64,000 bases of DNA from Arminella tubonensis (GCF_003240585.1 NZ_PCDP01000039.1:1-64000), one strand, 5' to 3'; positions 17,617-27,107 are shown, numbered from the stretch's first letter. Made by a program: numbers and translations. Notes: generated by a model not told the origin, from the sequence alone.

Positions 17617-18633
17617 TTGCGCCGCTTCACATGGATTGCTCTGAGCATGACACTTGGGCTCGCCATTCTCCTTGTGTCTGCCTGGGCTTCACTTGCCCTG
17701 TGGTACCGCCTTCCCCTCCCGGAGCTCACCAGAGGCGTCGCCGCCGGCTTGTTCAGCCTTTTTGGCCTCTTCACCATTGGAGCGCTCTTCAGCCGCTGGC
17801 GTCTCCGGGCAATCCTCGCATTCCTGATCGCGCTTATCGCGCTACTTGGGTGGTGGGGAACGATCAAGCCGCTTGCCGAGGCCGATTGGGCGCCGGATGT
17901 CGCCAGACAGGTCACTGGCAAGCGCGACGCCGATATGCTGACACTGACCAACGTTCGTGATTTCGACTGGCGGAGCAACAGTGATTTTACCGAGCGCTGG
18001 GCCACGCGGACCTATGACCTCGGCAAGCTTCAGACCGTGGATCTGTTCATGTCTTATTGGGCAGGACCTGATATGGCACATATGATGCTGAGCTTCGGCT
18101 TTGATGGCGGCGACCAGCTCGCCTGGTCGGTCGAGGTCCGCCGCCGCAAGGGTGGCGAATTTTCGCCCGTTGCGGATCTCTTCAAGAGCAATCCCCTGGT
18201 CATCATCGCGGCTGACGAGCGAGACGTCGTCGGCGTTCGGTCGAATATTCGTGGCGAGGATGTCGAGATCTATCGCCTGAAAGCGTCTCCCGAAGCGGCT
18301 CGGCTATTGCTTCTTCAATATGTCACCGATGCGAATGCATTAGCAGACACGCCCGCCTTCTATAATTCGATCACCACGAACTGCACCACGACCGTCGCCA
18401 AGATGATCCGGGCGGTCGGCGATGCCATTCCGTTCGATTGGCGCCTGATCGTCAACGGATACCTTCCCGACTACGCCTATGACCGTGGCGCGCTCGACAC
18501 GACGCGGCCCCTGTCGGAATTGAGAGCGCTGTCGCACATCGATGAACGCGCCAAGGCGGTTGGCCTGACGGAAGGGTATTCGCAGGCGATCCGCGTCGCC
18601 GTACCGTCTCCGGTGCAACTGAAAATGCCCTAA
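17617..18633 (+). CDS. DUF4105 membrane protein
   Basis: TTG 17617 stands 6 bases after AGGAG. The 338-aa protein has about three hydrophobic helices in residues 1-85 (LGLAILLVSAWASLALW; GLFSLFGLFTIGALF; AILAFLIALIALLGWW) and a large domain from about 90 with YDLGKLQTVDLFMSYWAGP, NSITTNCTTTVAKMIR and LDTTRPLSEL. The conserved NCT segment and fold signature fit DUF4105, thought to be a papain-like family at the envelope with unproved function. It stands alone, divergent from the histidine kinase. Confidence 0.8.
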   Translation: MRRFTWIALSMTLGLAILLVSAWASLALWYRLPLPELTRGVAAGLFSLFGLFTIGALFSRWRLRAILAFLIALIALLGWWGTIKPLAEADWAPDVARQVTGKRDADMLTLTNVRDFDWRSNSDFTERWATRTYDLGKLQTVDLFMSYWAGPDMAHMMLSFGFDGGDQLAWSVEVRRRKGGEFSPVADLFKSNPLVIIAADERDVVGVRSNIRGEDVEIYRLKASPEAARLLLLQYVTDANALADTPAFYNSITTNCTTTVAKMIRAVGDAIPFDWRLIVNGYLPDYAYDRGALDTTRPLSELRALSHIDERAKAVGLTEGYSQAIRVAVPSPVQLKMP

Positions 18634-18921
18634 GGTCGCGTGGTGGGTTAAATTTAAGTAATAAAATGGCAAGTTTGGTTAAAGTTATTTAATTATACCT
18701 AGATCATAGGCATTTTCGTCTGAATTATGGCATCATAACTCGGATTAGATTATTAATATTTAACGTGACAAAGAACTGCTCGAGGATATTACTCAGATCG
18801 AAGCTTAACACCTCAGCGGCTCCCATCGGGTGAGCTGAAAGTCAAGACTCTCGATCTGATCCATCACGCGAGATAGATGGACGCTTGGTCGATCCGATCC
18901 ATCTCGCCAGGGACCACTCTC
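18634..18921. other. AT-rich leader region of degP
   Basis: About 290 bases with no gene. A short inverted repeat TTATG-gcat-CATAA lies near 18727-18740. It likely contains the degP promoter, but I cannot assign a sigma factor. Confidence 0.4.
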
Positions 18922-20424
18922 ATGTCATCAATTCTCCAAAGACATCGCACGGCCGCGCTTGTCGGCGCGGCATTTATCATCGGCGCGGCATCCTTGCCAT
19001 TCGCTCTCGACACCTCTTCGGCCAATGCAGCCCCGGATGCCGTCGCAGGCGTCGTTGCGCCAAACGGCTCATTCGCGTCCGTCGTCAGCGCCGACAAGCC
19101 GGCCGTCGTCACCATTACCACAACGATGAAGGCATCGAGCGCGACCGCCGACGACGGCGACTCTCCGCTGGACGAACAGTTCCGCCAGTTCTTCCAGAAC
19201 CAGGGACGCATGCCACAGCAAGCGCCCGAAGGCAGGTCTTCGCAGCACGCCAAGGCGCTCGGCTCCGGCTTTGTTATCAGCGCCGATGGCGTCATCGTCA
19301 CGAACAACCATGTCATCGACGGCGCCAGCGAGATCAAGGTAACGCTCGACGATGGAACCGAGCTGCCTGCAAAACTGCTTGGAGCTGATGCGAAGTCGGA
19401 TCTTGCGGTGATCAAGGTTCAGTCTCCAAAGCCGCTGGCAACAATCGCCTGGGGCGATTCCGACAAGCTGAAGCTTGGCGACCAGATTCTTGCAATCGGC
19501 AATCCATTCGGGATCGGCACCACGGTCACGGCCGGCATCGTCTCGGCCCGCGGCCGCGATCTGCACAGCGGCCCCTATGACGATTTCATCCAGATCGACG
19601 CACCGATCAATCACGGCAATTCGGGCGGGCCGCTTGTCGACAACAGCGGCAACGTCGTGGGCATCAACACCGCGATCTACTCGCCGAACGGCGGTAGCGT
19701 CGGCGTCGGCTTTGCCATCCCGTCCGATCAGGCAAAGGCGATCGTTGCAAAGCTCGAGAAGAACGGATCGATCGATCACGGCTATCTCGGCGTCCAGATA
19801 CAGCCTGTGACGTCAGACATCGCCGATGCGGTTGGGTTAACCCGGCCAGAGGGTGCGCTCGTGGCTGAAGTCAGCGACGGAACTCCCGCGGCAAATGCGG
19901 GCGTGAAGTCCGGCGACATCATCACCGGACTGGGCGATCAGACGATCAAGGCGCCGAAGGACCTGTCTCGCGTCGTGGCCGATCTGTCGCCCGGCACCAA
20001 GGAGAGCCTGGCCGTTTGGCGTGACGGCAAGACGGTCGACCTGAGTGTGACCGTCGGCGGAAACGACACCGACCAGAAGCAGGCGGCTACCGAGGGCCAG
20101 GACGGCCAGTCCCACCAGGCAAACCAGCCATCGATCGGCATCGGCCTGGCGGATCTGACGCCCGACGCGAGACAATCGCTGAACCTGCCGAAGAGCGTGA
20201 CGGGCGCGATCGTTGCGAGCGTCAACCCGGATAAGCCCGCTGCCTCCGCAGGCATCCAGGCCGGCGACATCATCGTCTCCGTGAACCAGCAGCCGACAAA
20301 GAGCGCCAAGGACGTCCAGACCGCTGTCGCGCAGGCTGGAAAGGCCGGCCGCAAGTCCGTTCTCCTGCTGGTCGAGCGGGCAGGCACGAAAACCTTCGTC
20401 GCCGTCCCATTTGCGACCGCCTGA
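18922..20424 (+). CDS. degP: Periplasmic serine protease/chaperone DegP (HtrA), two PDZ domains
   Basis: Degrades or refolds damaged envelope proteins. ATG 18922 gives 500 aa with an N-terminal signal segment (TAALVGAAFIIGAASLPFAL, cleavage probably near ANAA). The trypsin-like triad is H130 (NNHVIDG), D160 (KSDLAVIK) and S234 (GNSGGPL). Two PDZ domains follow, each starting at a GYLGV/GIGLADL-type carboxylate loop, at about 290-380 and 400-495. Domain order and length are those of DegP/DegQ (DO) proteases. It is monocistronic, ending at a hairpin at 20443. Confidence 0.93.
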   Translation: MSSILQRHRTAALVGAAFIIGAASLPFALDTSSANAAPDAVAGVVAPNGSFASVVSADKPAVVTITTTMKASSATADDGDSPLDEQFRQFFQNQGRMPQQAPEGRSSQHAKALGSGFVISADGVIVTNNHVIDGASEIKVTLDDGTELPAKLLGADAKSDLAVIKVQSPKPLATIAWGDSDKLKLGDQILAIGNPFGIGTTVTAGIVSARGRDLHSGPYDDFIQIDAPINHGNSGGPLVDNSGNVVGINTAIYSPNGGSVGVGFAIPSDQAKAIVAKLEKNGSIDHGYLGVQIQPVTSDIADAVGLTRPEGALVAEVSDGTPAANAGVKSGDIITGLGDQTIKAPKDLSRVVADLSPGTKESLAVWRDGKTVDLSVTVGGNDTDQKQAATEGQDGQSHQANQPSIGIGLADLTPDARQSLNLPKSVTGAIVASVNPDKPAASAGIQAGDIIVSVNQQPTKSAKDVQTAVAQAGKAGRKSVLLLVERAGTKTFVAVPFATA

Positions 20425-20442
20425 TGCGATGATCGGTCCTCT

Positions 20443-20471
20443 TCCGCCCGGCACCATTTAGGCCGGGCGGA
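20443..20471. terminator. Hairpin between convergent degP and hydrolase genes
   Basis: Perfect 10-base stem TCCGCCCGGC / GCCGGGCGGA with a 9-base loop, 18 bases after the degP stop and 40 bases before the stop of the convergent gene. Only a short T run (ATTTAA) follows, so it is a probable rather than classic intrinsic terminator; it could serve both strands. Confidence 0.7.
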
Positions 20472-20511
20472 TTTAAGGCGCCGTGACCACTCAACATGCC
20501 ATGAGGACGGT

Positions 20512-21549
20512 CTACTGCGGCGAAATCGCCTTCGCAAGGAACGCGATAATCATATCCGCAACCTGTCGGTGGATGGCCTCTCGACCTCGCGTTCCCCCGT
20601 CCTTGCAGACGATCCCGTCGCCGGGTGTGTCCTCTTCGATCAAGGCAGCAGCTCCCGGCTTGCAAAGCTGCATGAAGCTGAAATGTATTGCGTCGGGAAT
20701 CTCGACATAGCTGGACGTTGCCGCGGGCAGATGGGCTGCGAGATACCCCGATTCGAGTTTTGCCGGCAGATCGCCGATATCGACGCCGGCGCTGATCACC
20801 AGCACAGGCAAATGAATTCCCTCCAGGCTCTGCACCGTAAAGCCACGTGCGAGCCCGAGATCGAGCGACACCACCGCCGCGATCCTCGCGTCACGCAGAT
20901 CGCCGTCGAGCTTGGTGGCGCTACCCTGAACGATGCCCAGTTCGCCGGATAATCCGCAGGCGCGCGGGCTTGAGTGCGTCTTGCAGTCTTGCGTAAACTG
21001 CTCTGTGCTGAAGCGTGCACCGCCAAGCGCGGCAACTGTCCATCCCCCAAGCGAATGGCCGACTGCAGCAATGCGGGTTGGCTGGATGCTGCCCGCCAAG
21101 GACGGATCCGTCGTCAGAGCATCGATAACGCGGCTAAGATCGTGTGTTCGCTCCCAGAGCTTGGCCGCCTCGACGGGGCTTCTGTTGAATGTCGTCGTGC
21201 CGGGATGGTCGGGCGCGGCGACAACATAGCCTTGATGCACCAGTTCGCCCGCAAGCCAGCTGAGATTTCTCCAACTGCCACCATAGCCGTGGGACAGGAC
21301 AACGAGCGGATGGGGCTTGCGCGTCGGTGGCGCCTCCTTGACAGCGGGCACGCCGTAAAAGACCCGGTTTTCACCGGCAGGTATCGTCGGGCCGCCGTCC
21401 TCGGTTGGGTACCACATGCTGACATGGAGTGGCCTGTCACCGACTTTATCCGGCAGCTCGATCTCCCTGAAGCCGACGGCATCCGCCGCCTGTGCAGCAG
21501 ACGCCAAGAGAGCGGTCACCAAAAGCGTGGCAATGGAACGTACAGGCAT
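20512..21549 (-). CDS. Exported alpha/beta hydrolase, PAF-acetylhydrolase/dienelactone-hydrolase-like
   Basis: ATG 21549 lies 6 bases after GGAGAT and opens a 345-aa protein with a signal peptide (SIATLLVTALLASAAQAAD), so it acts in the periplasm. The core has an oxyanion segment PLVVLSHGYGGSWRN, the nucleophile in AVGHSLGGWT, an Asp near VISAGVDIGD and a His in PDAIHFSFMQ. Cys pairs in the lid (CKTHSSPRACG; CKPG...VCKDG) may form disulfides, in line with export. Esterase activity is likely; the substrate is unknown. Confidence 0.8.
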   Translation of the reverse strand: MPVRSIATLLVTALLASAAQAADAVGFREIELPDKVGDRPLHVSMWYPTEDGGPTIPAGENRVFYGVPAVKEAPPTRKPHPLVVLSHGYGGSWRNLSWLAGELVHQGYVVAAPDHPGTTTFNRSPVEAAKLWERTHDLSRVIDALTTDPSLAGSIQPTRIAAVGHSLGGWTVAALGGARFSTEQFTQDCKTHSSPRACGLSGELGIVQGSATKLDGDLRDARIAAVVSLDLGLARGFTVQSLEGIHLPVLVISAGVDIGDLPAKLESGYLAAHLPAATSSYVEIPDAIHFSFMQLCKPGAAALIEEDTPGDGIVCKDGGTRGREAIHRQVADMIIAFLAKAISPQ

Positions 21550-21659
21550 GAAAATCTCCAGGAGCAGCTGACCATGCATTCATTGCCTGGCATCAGGACC
21601 TTCCGCGACCTATAACGCGATCGAGGACACGTTTTCCGATTATCGAAACCAGGGCTGCC

Positions 21660-22424
21660 CTATGGTTGACCAAGACGGGCAAGGGCGGAGCGCAGGGGAT
21701 TGGCCGATATCTGGATAATTCCATGGTATGGATTGGCCATTTCCATGATCAGGAAGATCGCGCCGGCAACGGACAGCGCACACACCACCAGTATGCAGAC
21801 GACCGTCGCGTTGGTTGGCGCCTGCAGCCCGAAAGTTGCAAACAGCAGGGCGAGCCAGAGCACGAGGACGGCGAGGAAAGCCCAGGGAAGCCCCTCATCT
21901 GCAGTCTCGACGAAAAGCCAATGGCCTTCCGCAACGACGCCGCTGACTTCAAGGGCCCGGGCTTGGATCTGCCGCTGGCTGTCCGTCTTTGGTTGCAGTG
22001 CCCGAAGTGTGGTCTGCACTGCTTCGATGTCCTGAAATTCGCCTTCGGAATTGTTCGACATTGCGTCGGCCGTCGCTGCGGTCCAGCCCTGTGTCAGCCG
22101 TTTCTCGACGAGTTTGCGAAGTTGGCTTCGCGCCTCGTCCGTTTCCGGGCCGTAGTGCGCCATGACCCTGTCCAGAAGCACCACGCGGGCGGCCGACGAC
22201 CTGAGTTCACTATCGGCATTGTCATAGGATGTCTTTGCCGACGCAATCAACAGGCCAAGTGCAAGGGCCGAGAGCGTGCCGACGATAGCTGTGGCAAGCC
22301 TGATCACATCCTTGGAATCAGTATTTATGTGATGATCCGGCAAGTGGGCCTGCAACACCATGCCGATTGCAATCGCACCGCAGAGGCACAGAAAGACTAA
22401 AGTCGCCATGAGCATCGGGGTCAA
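21660..22424 (-). CDS. DUF4239 (bestrophin-like) membrane protein
   Basis: About 254 aa with four hydrophobic spans: two at the N-terminus (LVFLCLCGAIAIGMVLQA; LATAIVGTLSALALGLLIAS) and two near 180-230 (WAFLAVLVLWLALLFATFG; VCILVVCALSVAGAIFLIM). The long polar middle carries ALQPKTDSQRQIQARALEVS. This is the layout of DUF4239. TTG 22424, behind AAGAGG, overlaps the upstream stop; ATG 22415 is an alternative. It is co-transcribed with the DUF2165 gene. Function unknown, possibly an ion channel-like protein. Confidence 0.75.
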   Translation of the reverse strand: MTPMLMATLVFLCLCGAIAIGMVLQAHLPDHHINTDSKDVIRLATAIVGTLSALALGLLIASAKTSYDNADSELRSSAARVVLLDRVMAHYGPETDEARSQLRKLVEKRLTQGWTAATADAMSNNSEGEFQDIEAVQTTLRALQPKTDSQRQIQARALEVSGVVAEGHWLFVETADEGLPWAFLAVLVLWLALLFATFGLQAPTNATVVCILVVCALSVAGAIFLIMEMANPYHGIIQISANPLRSALARLGQP

Positions 22425-22930
22425 CGGACAGCCTCTTCAGGTTCCTTGTCGGGCAAGGCCACGAATATCAAGACGGCGATGATCGTCGTCGAAAACCGGA
22501 AGGCACTTTCTATGCCGTTCCACTCGGTCGACATCCACATGCCGAACCATTCCCCGCCGACCGACATGAACCCGACCTGCCAGGTCAGAAAGCCGAATGT
22601 CAGGCCGCCAATGGCCCAATTCTTGGCGCGGTTGAAGGAAGATGCCTTCGCCGCCAATTTTGTCAGCAGTGCATAGACGCCAGCCCAGCACAAAAGCGCG
22701 GTCAGGAGTTCGGCGCCGATGATCAGGCAATAGCCCAAGGTGTGTATCCATGGACTGGTCAGCGCGCGATATCGGATGGTCGACGTCGGGAAGATAGTGT
22801 CCATGTCGAGGACATGTTTGACGAACTCGAAATTTGAGCCGTAATCGGTGATATTCCCGAATGCCACCAGCGACGCGAAAAACGCAGTCGCGGCCACAAG
22901 TGCGATCTTTGCCAGCCGGAGCACAATCAC
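22421..22930 (-). CDS. DUF2165 small membrane protein
   Basis: GTG 22930 behind GGTGGA gives 169 aa; an ATG at 22996 would add 22 unconserved residues. Four membrane spans are visible: IALVAATAFFASLVAFGNI, LGYCLIIGAELLTALLCWAG, the segment around GGLTFGFLTWQVGFMS, and STTIIAVLIFVAL. NITDYGSNFEFVKHVLDMDT and STIRYRA are family-typical. Function unknown. First gene of a two-gene unit with DUF4239. Confidence 0.8.
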   Translation of the reverse strand: MIVLRLAKIALVAATAFFASLVAFGNITDYGSNFEFVKHVLDMDTIFPTSTIRYRALTSPWIHTLGYCLIIGAELLTALLCWAGVYALLTKLAAKASSFNRAKNWAIGGLTFGFLTWQVGFMSVGGEWFGMWMSTEWNGIESAFRFSTTIIAVLIFVALPDKEPEEAVR

Positions 22931-23214
22931 GCCAAATTCCACCCTGCACGCAGGACCGGTCGCCCCCTCGCGACTATCGGCCCATGCGCCCATCAATATG
23001 CGTGATTTACGATATACGAGCCCTAAAAATTCACAACCCTGGCCGTCTCCAACAGCGACGGGCTGACGGGCTAGCGTGAGTGCACGCCATTGAGGGTCGC
23101 TTGTCAGCTTTGGCAGCCTGCCCTACATTCTTCTTGCTATAGTTGTCTTTATCGCTCTTTGGCATCTGCCGATGAAGGCCGTGCGCGTCCAATACAGCTT
23201 CGAAGGAGAAGGCA

Positions 23215-23901
23215 GTGTCCGTCTGGTTTTTCATGTTGATCCCCTGGGCTGCCCTGGTGCTTGGAGCAATCGCGGCGACGGTTCGAACCTTCAGTCCTTC
23301 TGTCACGAGTGGCATCCAGCACCTTGCGGCAGGGGTGGTTTTCGCGGCGGCCGCGACCGAGGTTCTCCCCGCGATCCGGCATTCGGGCGCGACAAGCGCA
23401 ATCCTGATCGGTGGCTTCCTTGGTCTGGCCACAATGCTTGGCGTCAAGGCGATTGGAAGACGCCTCCCGGGAGCCTGGTCGCTGGTCGTTCTCGTCGCAA
23501 TCGACTTCTTCATCGATGGCGTCGTCGTTGGAATTGGTTTCGCGGCCGGAGAAGAACAGGGCACCATTCTTCTGATCGCGCTCACCGCAGAGATCTTGTT
23601 TCTTGGCCTTAGCGCGACGGAGGAGCTCCGCGAGGTAGTGAAGTCCCGGCTGGCGGTGATTGCGACGGTGCTGGCAGGCGGAGCGCTTCTGCCACTCGGC
23701 GCGCTCCTGGGCGAGCCAGTCCATATGCTGCCGCCGTTCTACCTGACCGCGAGCTTTACGTTCGCTTTGATCGCACTTCTCTATCTCGTGACCGAGGAAC
23801 TGCTGGTTGAGGCGCACCAAAAGCCGGATAGCTCTCTCGTAACCAGCATGTTCTTCGTCGGCTTTCTGGGCCTGCTGGCGCTGGAAACGCCGATTGGCTG
23901 A
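23215..23901 (+). CDS. ZIP-family metal transporter
   Basis: GTG 23215 stands behind AAGGAG. The 228-aa protein is almost entirely membrane-embedded with about seven or eight spans. Family traits are HLAAGVVFAAAATEVLPAI near residue 36 and the polar helices VAIDFFIDGVVVGIGFAAG and ALTAEILFLGLSATEEL, where D, E and G residues replace the His-rich motifs of canonical ZIPs. Transport of zinc or another divalent metal is likely, but the unusual ligand set leaves specificity open. It is a single gene. Confidence 0.75.
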   Translation: MSVWFFMLIPWAALVLGAIAATVRTFSPSVTSGIQHLAAGVVFAAAATEVLPAIRHSGATSAILIGGFLGLATMLGVKAIGRRLPGAWSLVVLVAIDFFIDGVVVGIGFAAGEEQGTILLIALTAEILFLGLSATEELREVVKSRLAVIATVLAGGALLPLGALLGEPVHMLPPFYLTASFTFALIALLYLVTEELLVEAHQKPDSSLVTSMFFVGFLGLLALETPIG

Positions 23902-23969
23902 CCGCTCTTATGTGTCGCGCGGAAGGTCGCGAGCCGCGCATCAAAATTGCGTGAAACCATGGCGCGCAG

Positions 23970-23994
23970 GGAACTTCAGCGGCGGCCATGTGTT
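23970..23994 (+). promoter_or_regulatory. Possible general-stress (EcfG-type) promoter
   Basis: GGAAC at 23970-23974 and TGTT at 23991-23994 are separated by 16 bases, resembling the GGAAC-N16/17-CGTT consensus of alphaproteobacterial EcfG sigma factors. The secreted protein gene starts 37 bases downstream. The -10 has one mismatch, so this is tentative. Confidence 0.3.
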
Positions 23995-24030
23995 CATCTG
24001 TCATTCATCCACTTGCTCAGGAGAAGGCAG

Positions 24031-24360
24031 ATGTTCTTGAGAGCTTTCGCAGTCTCGGCGCTTGCAATCGGCATGGCCACGACAGCTATGGCTGAGGGAT
24101 CCCACGCCACCCATTCCGTCAACACCTTCAAAGGTGGCCGCATCAATTCCGCCATAAACCAGAATAGAGACACATCGAAAGATGCGATCCTGCCCGACGG
24201 AACGATCAACGTCGATCCGACGGTAACAGGGAGCGTTTCGCCGAGCGCAGAGGGCAACAGCAATCGCGGCGCGGTCAGGATAATATGCGATTCCAGCCCG
24301 AATACGTCTGAGATGCGGTCGAATACCTTCGATGCCGCCTTGCCGGGAGCCTGTCCCTGA
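24031..24360 (+). CDS. Small exported protein, 109 aa, unknown
   Basis: ATG 24031 is 7 bases after AGGAG. Residues 1-22 form a signal peptide (MFLRAFAVSALAIGMATTAM, cut after AMA). The mature part is polar and Asn/Ser/Thr-rich (NTFKGGRINSAINQNRDTSK) with two Cys near the C-terminus (IICDSS; GACP) that could form a disulfide. No family is recognised. The stop codon lies inside a strong terminator hairpin. Confidence 0.7.
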   Translation: MFLRAFAVSALAIGMATTAMAEGSHATHSVNTFKGGRINSAINQNRDTSKDAILPDGTINVDPTVTGSVSPSAEGNSNRGAVRIICDSSPNTSEMRSNTFDAALPGACP

Positions 24361-24380
24361 GGCGGGACAGGGCTCCCGGC
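24342..24380. terminator. Large hairpin shared by convergent genes
   Basis: GCCGGGAGCCTGTCCC pairs with GGGACAGGGCTCCCGGC apart from one bulged base, giving about 16 paired bases around a 6-base loop. It overlaps the 3' end of the small exported protein gene and ends 6 bases before the stop of the convergent ROK gene, so it can stop transcription from both sides. There is no long T tract. Confidence 0.65.
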
Positions 24381-24385
24381 GCTCG

Positions 24386-25606
24386 TCAGCCGTTCGCGCG
24401 GGTCTTTAGGATCGCTGAAAAGCGGGGATCGAAAGCACGGCTGATCGGCTCGGCCGCAGCGCCGAGCGCTACCGCCCATGGGTCCGTCATGCCGAGCTGT
24501 ACGCGCGGCAGCCGGCGGGTGCGTCGCTCTGCGATTGATGGAAGTAGCGGATCCATCGCCTGCATCAGGCGTCGCGCCAGCGGTTCGGGAGCGCTGCCGC
24601 ATATGATCACTGTCTCCGGATCGAAGATGGTCTCGATAATCTGCACGCTCCACCGCAGGTCTCCCGCGGCAAGTTCAATCCACCCGGCAAGGGACGGTTC
24701 GGAACTTAGGGCGGCGGCTGCAAGTTTCGTGTGCAAGGCAGGATCGGCAGGATCCAGTCCCATATGTTGATAGAGCGAAGCCAGAGATGCCCTGTGCTCC
24801 AGCGCCTGATGCCGCTCCCCGGCGTGGCGAGGCGGCGTCAGCACCATGCCGATTTCGCCGGCGTTGCCATTCGCGCCGTTATAGAGTTCTCCATTCAGAA
24901 TGAGACCGGCGCCGATGCCGTAGCCGAGATAGAGGCAAACAGCGTGGTCCAGGCCGTTTGCAACGCCAACCATGCGCTCCGCGGTCGCAGACGCGGATGC
25001 GTCGTTTTGCAGGCCGACATCGAGGCCCGTGCCGGCCGCCAATGTCTCGAGCAGCGGAAAGTTCTGCCAGGCCGCCATCATCCATGGGTCGTCGTCGACA
25101 ATATCCATGCCGAACGGACCCGGCATGGCCACGCCAAGACCAACCAGGCGCTTTTCAGATTGAACGCTGAGGGTAGCCAGTTCCTTTCGCACGCTCTCGA
25201 TCAGATCGAGGATCACCTTTGCGCCACGCGAAGGACCGCCGGGCGGCAGGTTTGCTTCCGCGCGTACCAGTACATTTCCAATGAGATTAACGGCGGCGGC
25301 GCGGGTCACGTGACGGTCGATCTGCAGGCCGATCGCGAAAGCGCCGTCCGGGACAAGTTTGTAGGGCGTCGACGGCTGTCCCCTGCCCTTGCGCACGACG
25401 TCGAGCGACAGGACCAGCCCATCGCCTTCCAATTCCTCGATGATGTTGGAAACTGTCTGCTTGGTGAGCTTCGTCGCCCGCGAAAGATCTGCGCGTGAGA
25501 GAGATCCGTTCAGCCGCAGGGCGTCGATCATCACGCGGCGATTATGGGCGCTCGTGCCTTCGTGGTTGGTGCCGCTTTTGGCTCGGATCTCGCGTGCATC
25601 GTTCAT
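24386..25606 (-). CDS. ROK-family transcriptional regulator of the adjacent sugar operon
   Basis: A 406-aa regulator: winged HTH at about 22-80 (LSRADLSRATKLTKQTVSNI) fused to a ROK sugar-kinase-like domain (GLGVAMPGPFGMD, CLYLGYGIGAGLILNGELY, GANGNAGEIGMV). The ROK zinc-binding Cys cluster (CxCGxxGC) is missing; the corresponding segment after TPPRHAG lacks cysteines. It is divergent from the ABC operon starting at 25854, and TTGACTT/AAGTCAA repeats fill the gap, so it most likely represses that operon until a sugar or sugar phosphate binds. Confidence 0.88.
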   Translation of the reverse strand: MNDAREIRAKSGTNHEGTSAHNRRVMIDALRLNGSLSRADLSRATKLTKQTVSNIIEELEGDGLVLSLDVVRKGRGQPSTPYKLVPDGAFAIGLQIDRHVTRAAAVNLIGNVLVRAEANLPPGGPSRGAKVILDLIESVRKELATLSVQSEKRLVGLGVAMPGPFGMDIVDDDPWMMAAWQNFPLLETLAAGTGLDVGLQNDASASATAERMVGVANGLDHAVCLYLGYGIGAGLILNGELYNGANGNAGEIGMVLTPPRHAGERHQALEHRASLASLYQHMGLDPADPALHTKLAAAALSSEPSLAGWIELAAGDLRWSVQIIETIFDPETVIICGSAPEPLARRLMQAMDPLLPSIAERRTRRLPRVQLGMTDPWAVALGAAAEPISRAFDPRFSAILKTRANG

Positions 25607-25618
25607 GCAGATTCCCTC

Positions 25619-25668
25619 TTGACTTGATTAGAATATTGAAGAAGAAATAAGTCAAGACAATTGACTTA
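25619..25668. promoter_or_regulatory. Operator region between ROK regulator and ABC operon
   Basis: TAAGTCAA-gacaa-TTGACTTA (25648-25668) is a perfect inverted repeat with 8-base arms. A third half-site TTGACTT lies at 25619-25625. Together they form three copies of one 7-mer in 50 bases next to the ROK start, as expected for repressor binding that also controls the regulator itself. Confidence 0.7.
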
Positions 25669-25853
25669 ATAAGGAACCGTCAGAGTTCCGGGGAACGCAG
25701 ACGGTCTTGGAGAGACGACTTCCAAAGCCGGATCAACGCTCCGACACATTTGCCGGCACCGCTCTTTTTCATGCGGCGTCTTCCAACTATCCGGCGCTGG
25801 CCAAACTGCCAGCGTCGAATGCAACCGCAACTGTCAGTCACTGGAGGCAAGAA

Positions 25854-27107
25854 ATGTTGAAGTCCACGCGCATAGCGCTTCTCAGCGCCAATCTTATCGG
25901 AGCAGGTTTTCTCGGGATGTCCTTCGCGGCGCAGGCGCACGCGGAAACGACGCTCAACGCATTGTTCATGGCACAGGCGGCCTATAGCGAGGCCGACGTT
26001 CGCGCCATGACCGACGCCTTCACCAAGGCGAACCCCGACATTAAGGTCAATCTCGAATTCGTGCCCTACGAAGGCCTGCACGACAAGACCGTGCTGGCGC
26101 AGGGCTCCGGCGGCGGCTACGACGTCGCGCTGTTCGACGTTATCTGGCCGGCCGAATACGCAACGAACAAAGTGCTGGTCGATGTCTCAGGCCGTGTTAC
26201 CGACGACATGAAAAAGGGCGTCATGCCCGGCGCCTGGACGACGGTGCAGTACGACAGCAAATATTATGGCATGCCTTGGATTCTCGACACCAAATATTTG
26301 TTCTATAACAAGGACATCCTTCAGAAGGCAGGCATCGCGACGCCTCCAAAGACCTGGGACGAGCTGGCGGCCGATGCCAAGATCATCAAGGACAAGGGCC
26401 TGCTCGCCACCCCGATCGCCTGGAGCTGGTCGCAGGCAGAAGCTGCGATCTGCGACTATGCCACGCTGGTCAGCGCCTATGGTGGCAAGTTCCTCGACAA
26501 TGGCAAGCCGTCATTCCAGACCGGCGGCGGTCTCGATGCGCTGAAGTACATGGTTTCAAGCTATTCCTCGGGCCTCACCAACCCGAACTCCAAGGAATTC
26601 CTGGAAGAGGACGTCCGCAAGGTGTTTGAAAACGGCGATGCTGCTTTCGCGCTGAACTGGACCTACATGTACAATCTCGCCAACGACCCGAAGGAGAGCA
26701 AGGTCGCGGGCAAGGTTGGCGTCGTGCCTGCGCCCGGCGTTGCGGGCAAAAGCCAGCTTTCCGCTGTCAACGGGTCCATGGGCCTCGGCATTACCGCAAC
26801 CAGCAAGCATCAGGACGAAGCCTGGAAGTACATCACCTTCATGACCTCGCAGGCGGTGCAGAACCAGTATGCCAAGCTAAGCCTGCCGATCTGGGCGACC
26901 TCCTACGACGACCCGGCGGTGACCAAGGATCAGGAAGAACTGATCGGGGCTGCCAAGCACTCGCTTGCCGCCATGTTCCCACGGCCGACAACGCCGAAGT
27001 ACCAGGAGCTTTCGACAGCCCTGCAGCAGGCAATCCAGGAAGCGCTTCTTGGCCAGTCTTCTCCTGAAGACGCCCTGAAGACCGCCGCTCAGAACAGCGG
27101 CCTCTGA
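25854..27107 (+). CDS. Sugar ABC transporter substrate-binding protein (extracellular family 1)
   Basis: ATG 25854 is 7 bases after GGAGG and gives 417 aa with a Sec signal peptide (LLSANLIGAGFLGMSFAAQAHA). The mature protein has the MalE/UgpB-type features ALFMAQAAYSEADVRAMTDA, YDVALFDVIWPAEYA, YGMPWILDTKYLFYNKDIL and FALNWTYMYNLA. It binds a carbohydrate in the periplasm for the permeases encoded next. The exact sugar cannot be read from sequence; the SIS enzyme and PfkB kinase in the operon point to an amino sugar, a fructosamine or a ketose. Confidence 0.9.
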   Translation: MLKSTRIALLSANLIGAGFLGMSFAAQAHAETTLNALFMAQAAYSEADVRAMTDAFTKANPDIKVNLEFVPYEGLHDKTVLAQGSGGGYDVALFDVIWPAEYATNKVLVDVSGRVTDDMKKGVMPGAWTTVQYDSKYYGMPWILDTKYLFYNKDILQKAGIATPPKTWDELAADAKIIKDKGLLATPIAWSWSQAEAAICDYATLVSAYGGKFLDNGKPSFQTGGGLDALKYMVSSYSSGLTNPNSKEFLEEDVRKVFENGDAAFALNWTYMYNLANDPKESKVAGKVGVVPAPGVAGKSQLSAVNGSMGLGITATSKHQDEAWKYITFMTSQAVQNQYAKLSLPIWATSYDDPAVTKDQEELIGAAKHSLAAMFPRPTTPKYQELSTALQQAIQEALLGQSSPEDALKTAAQNSGL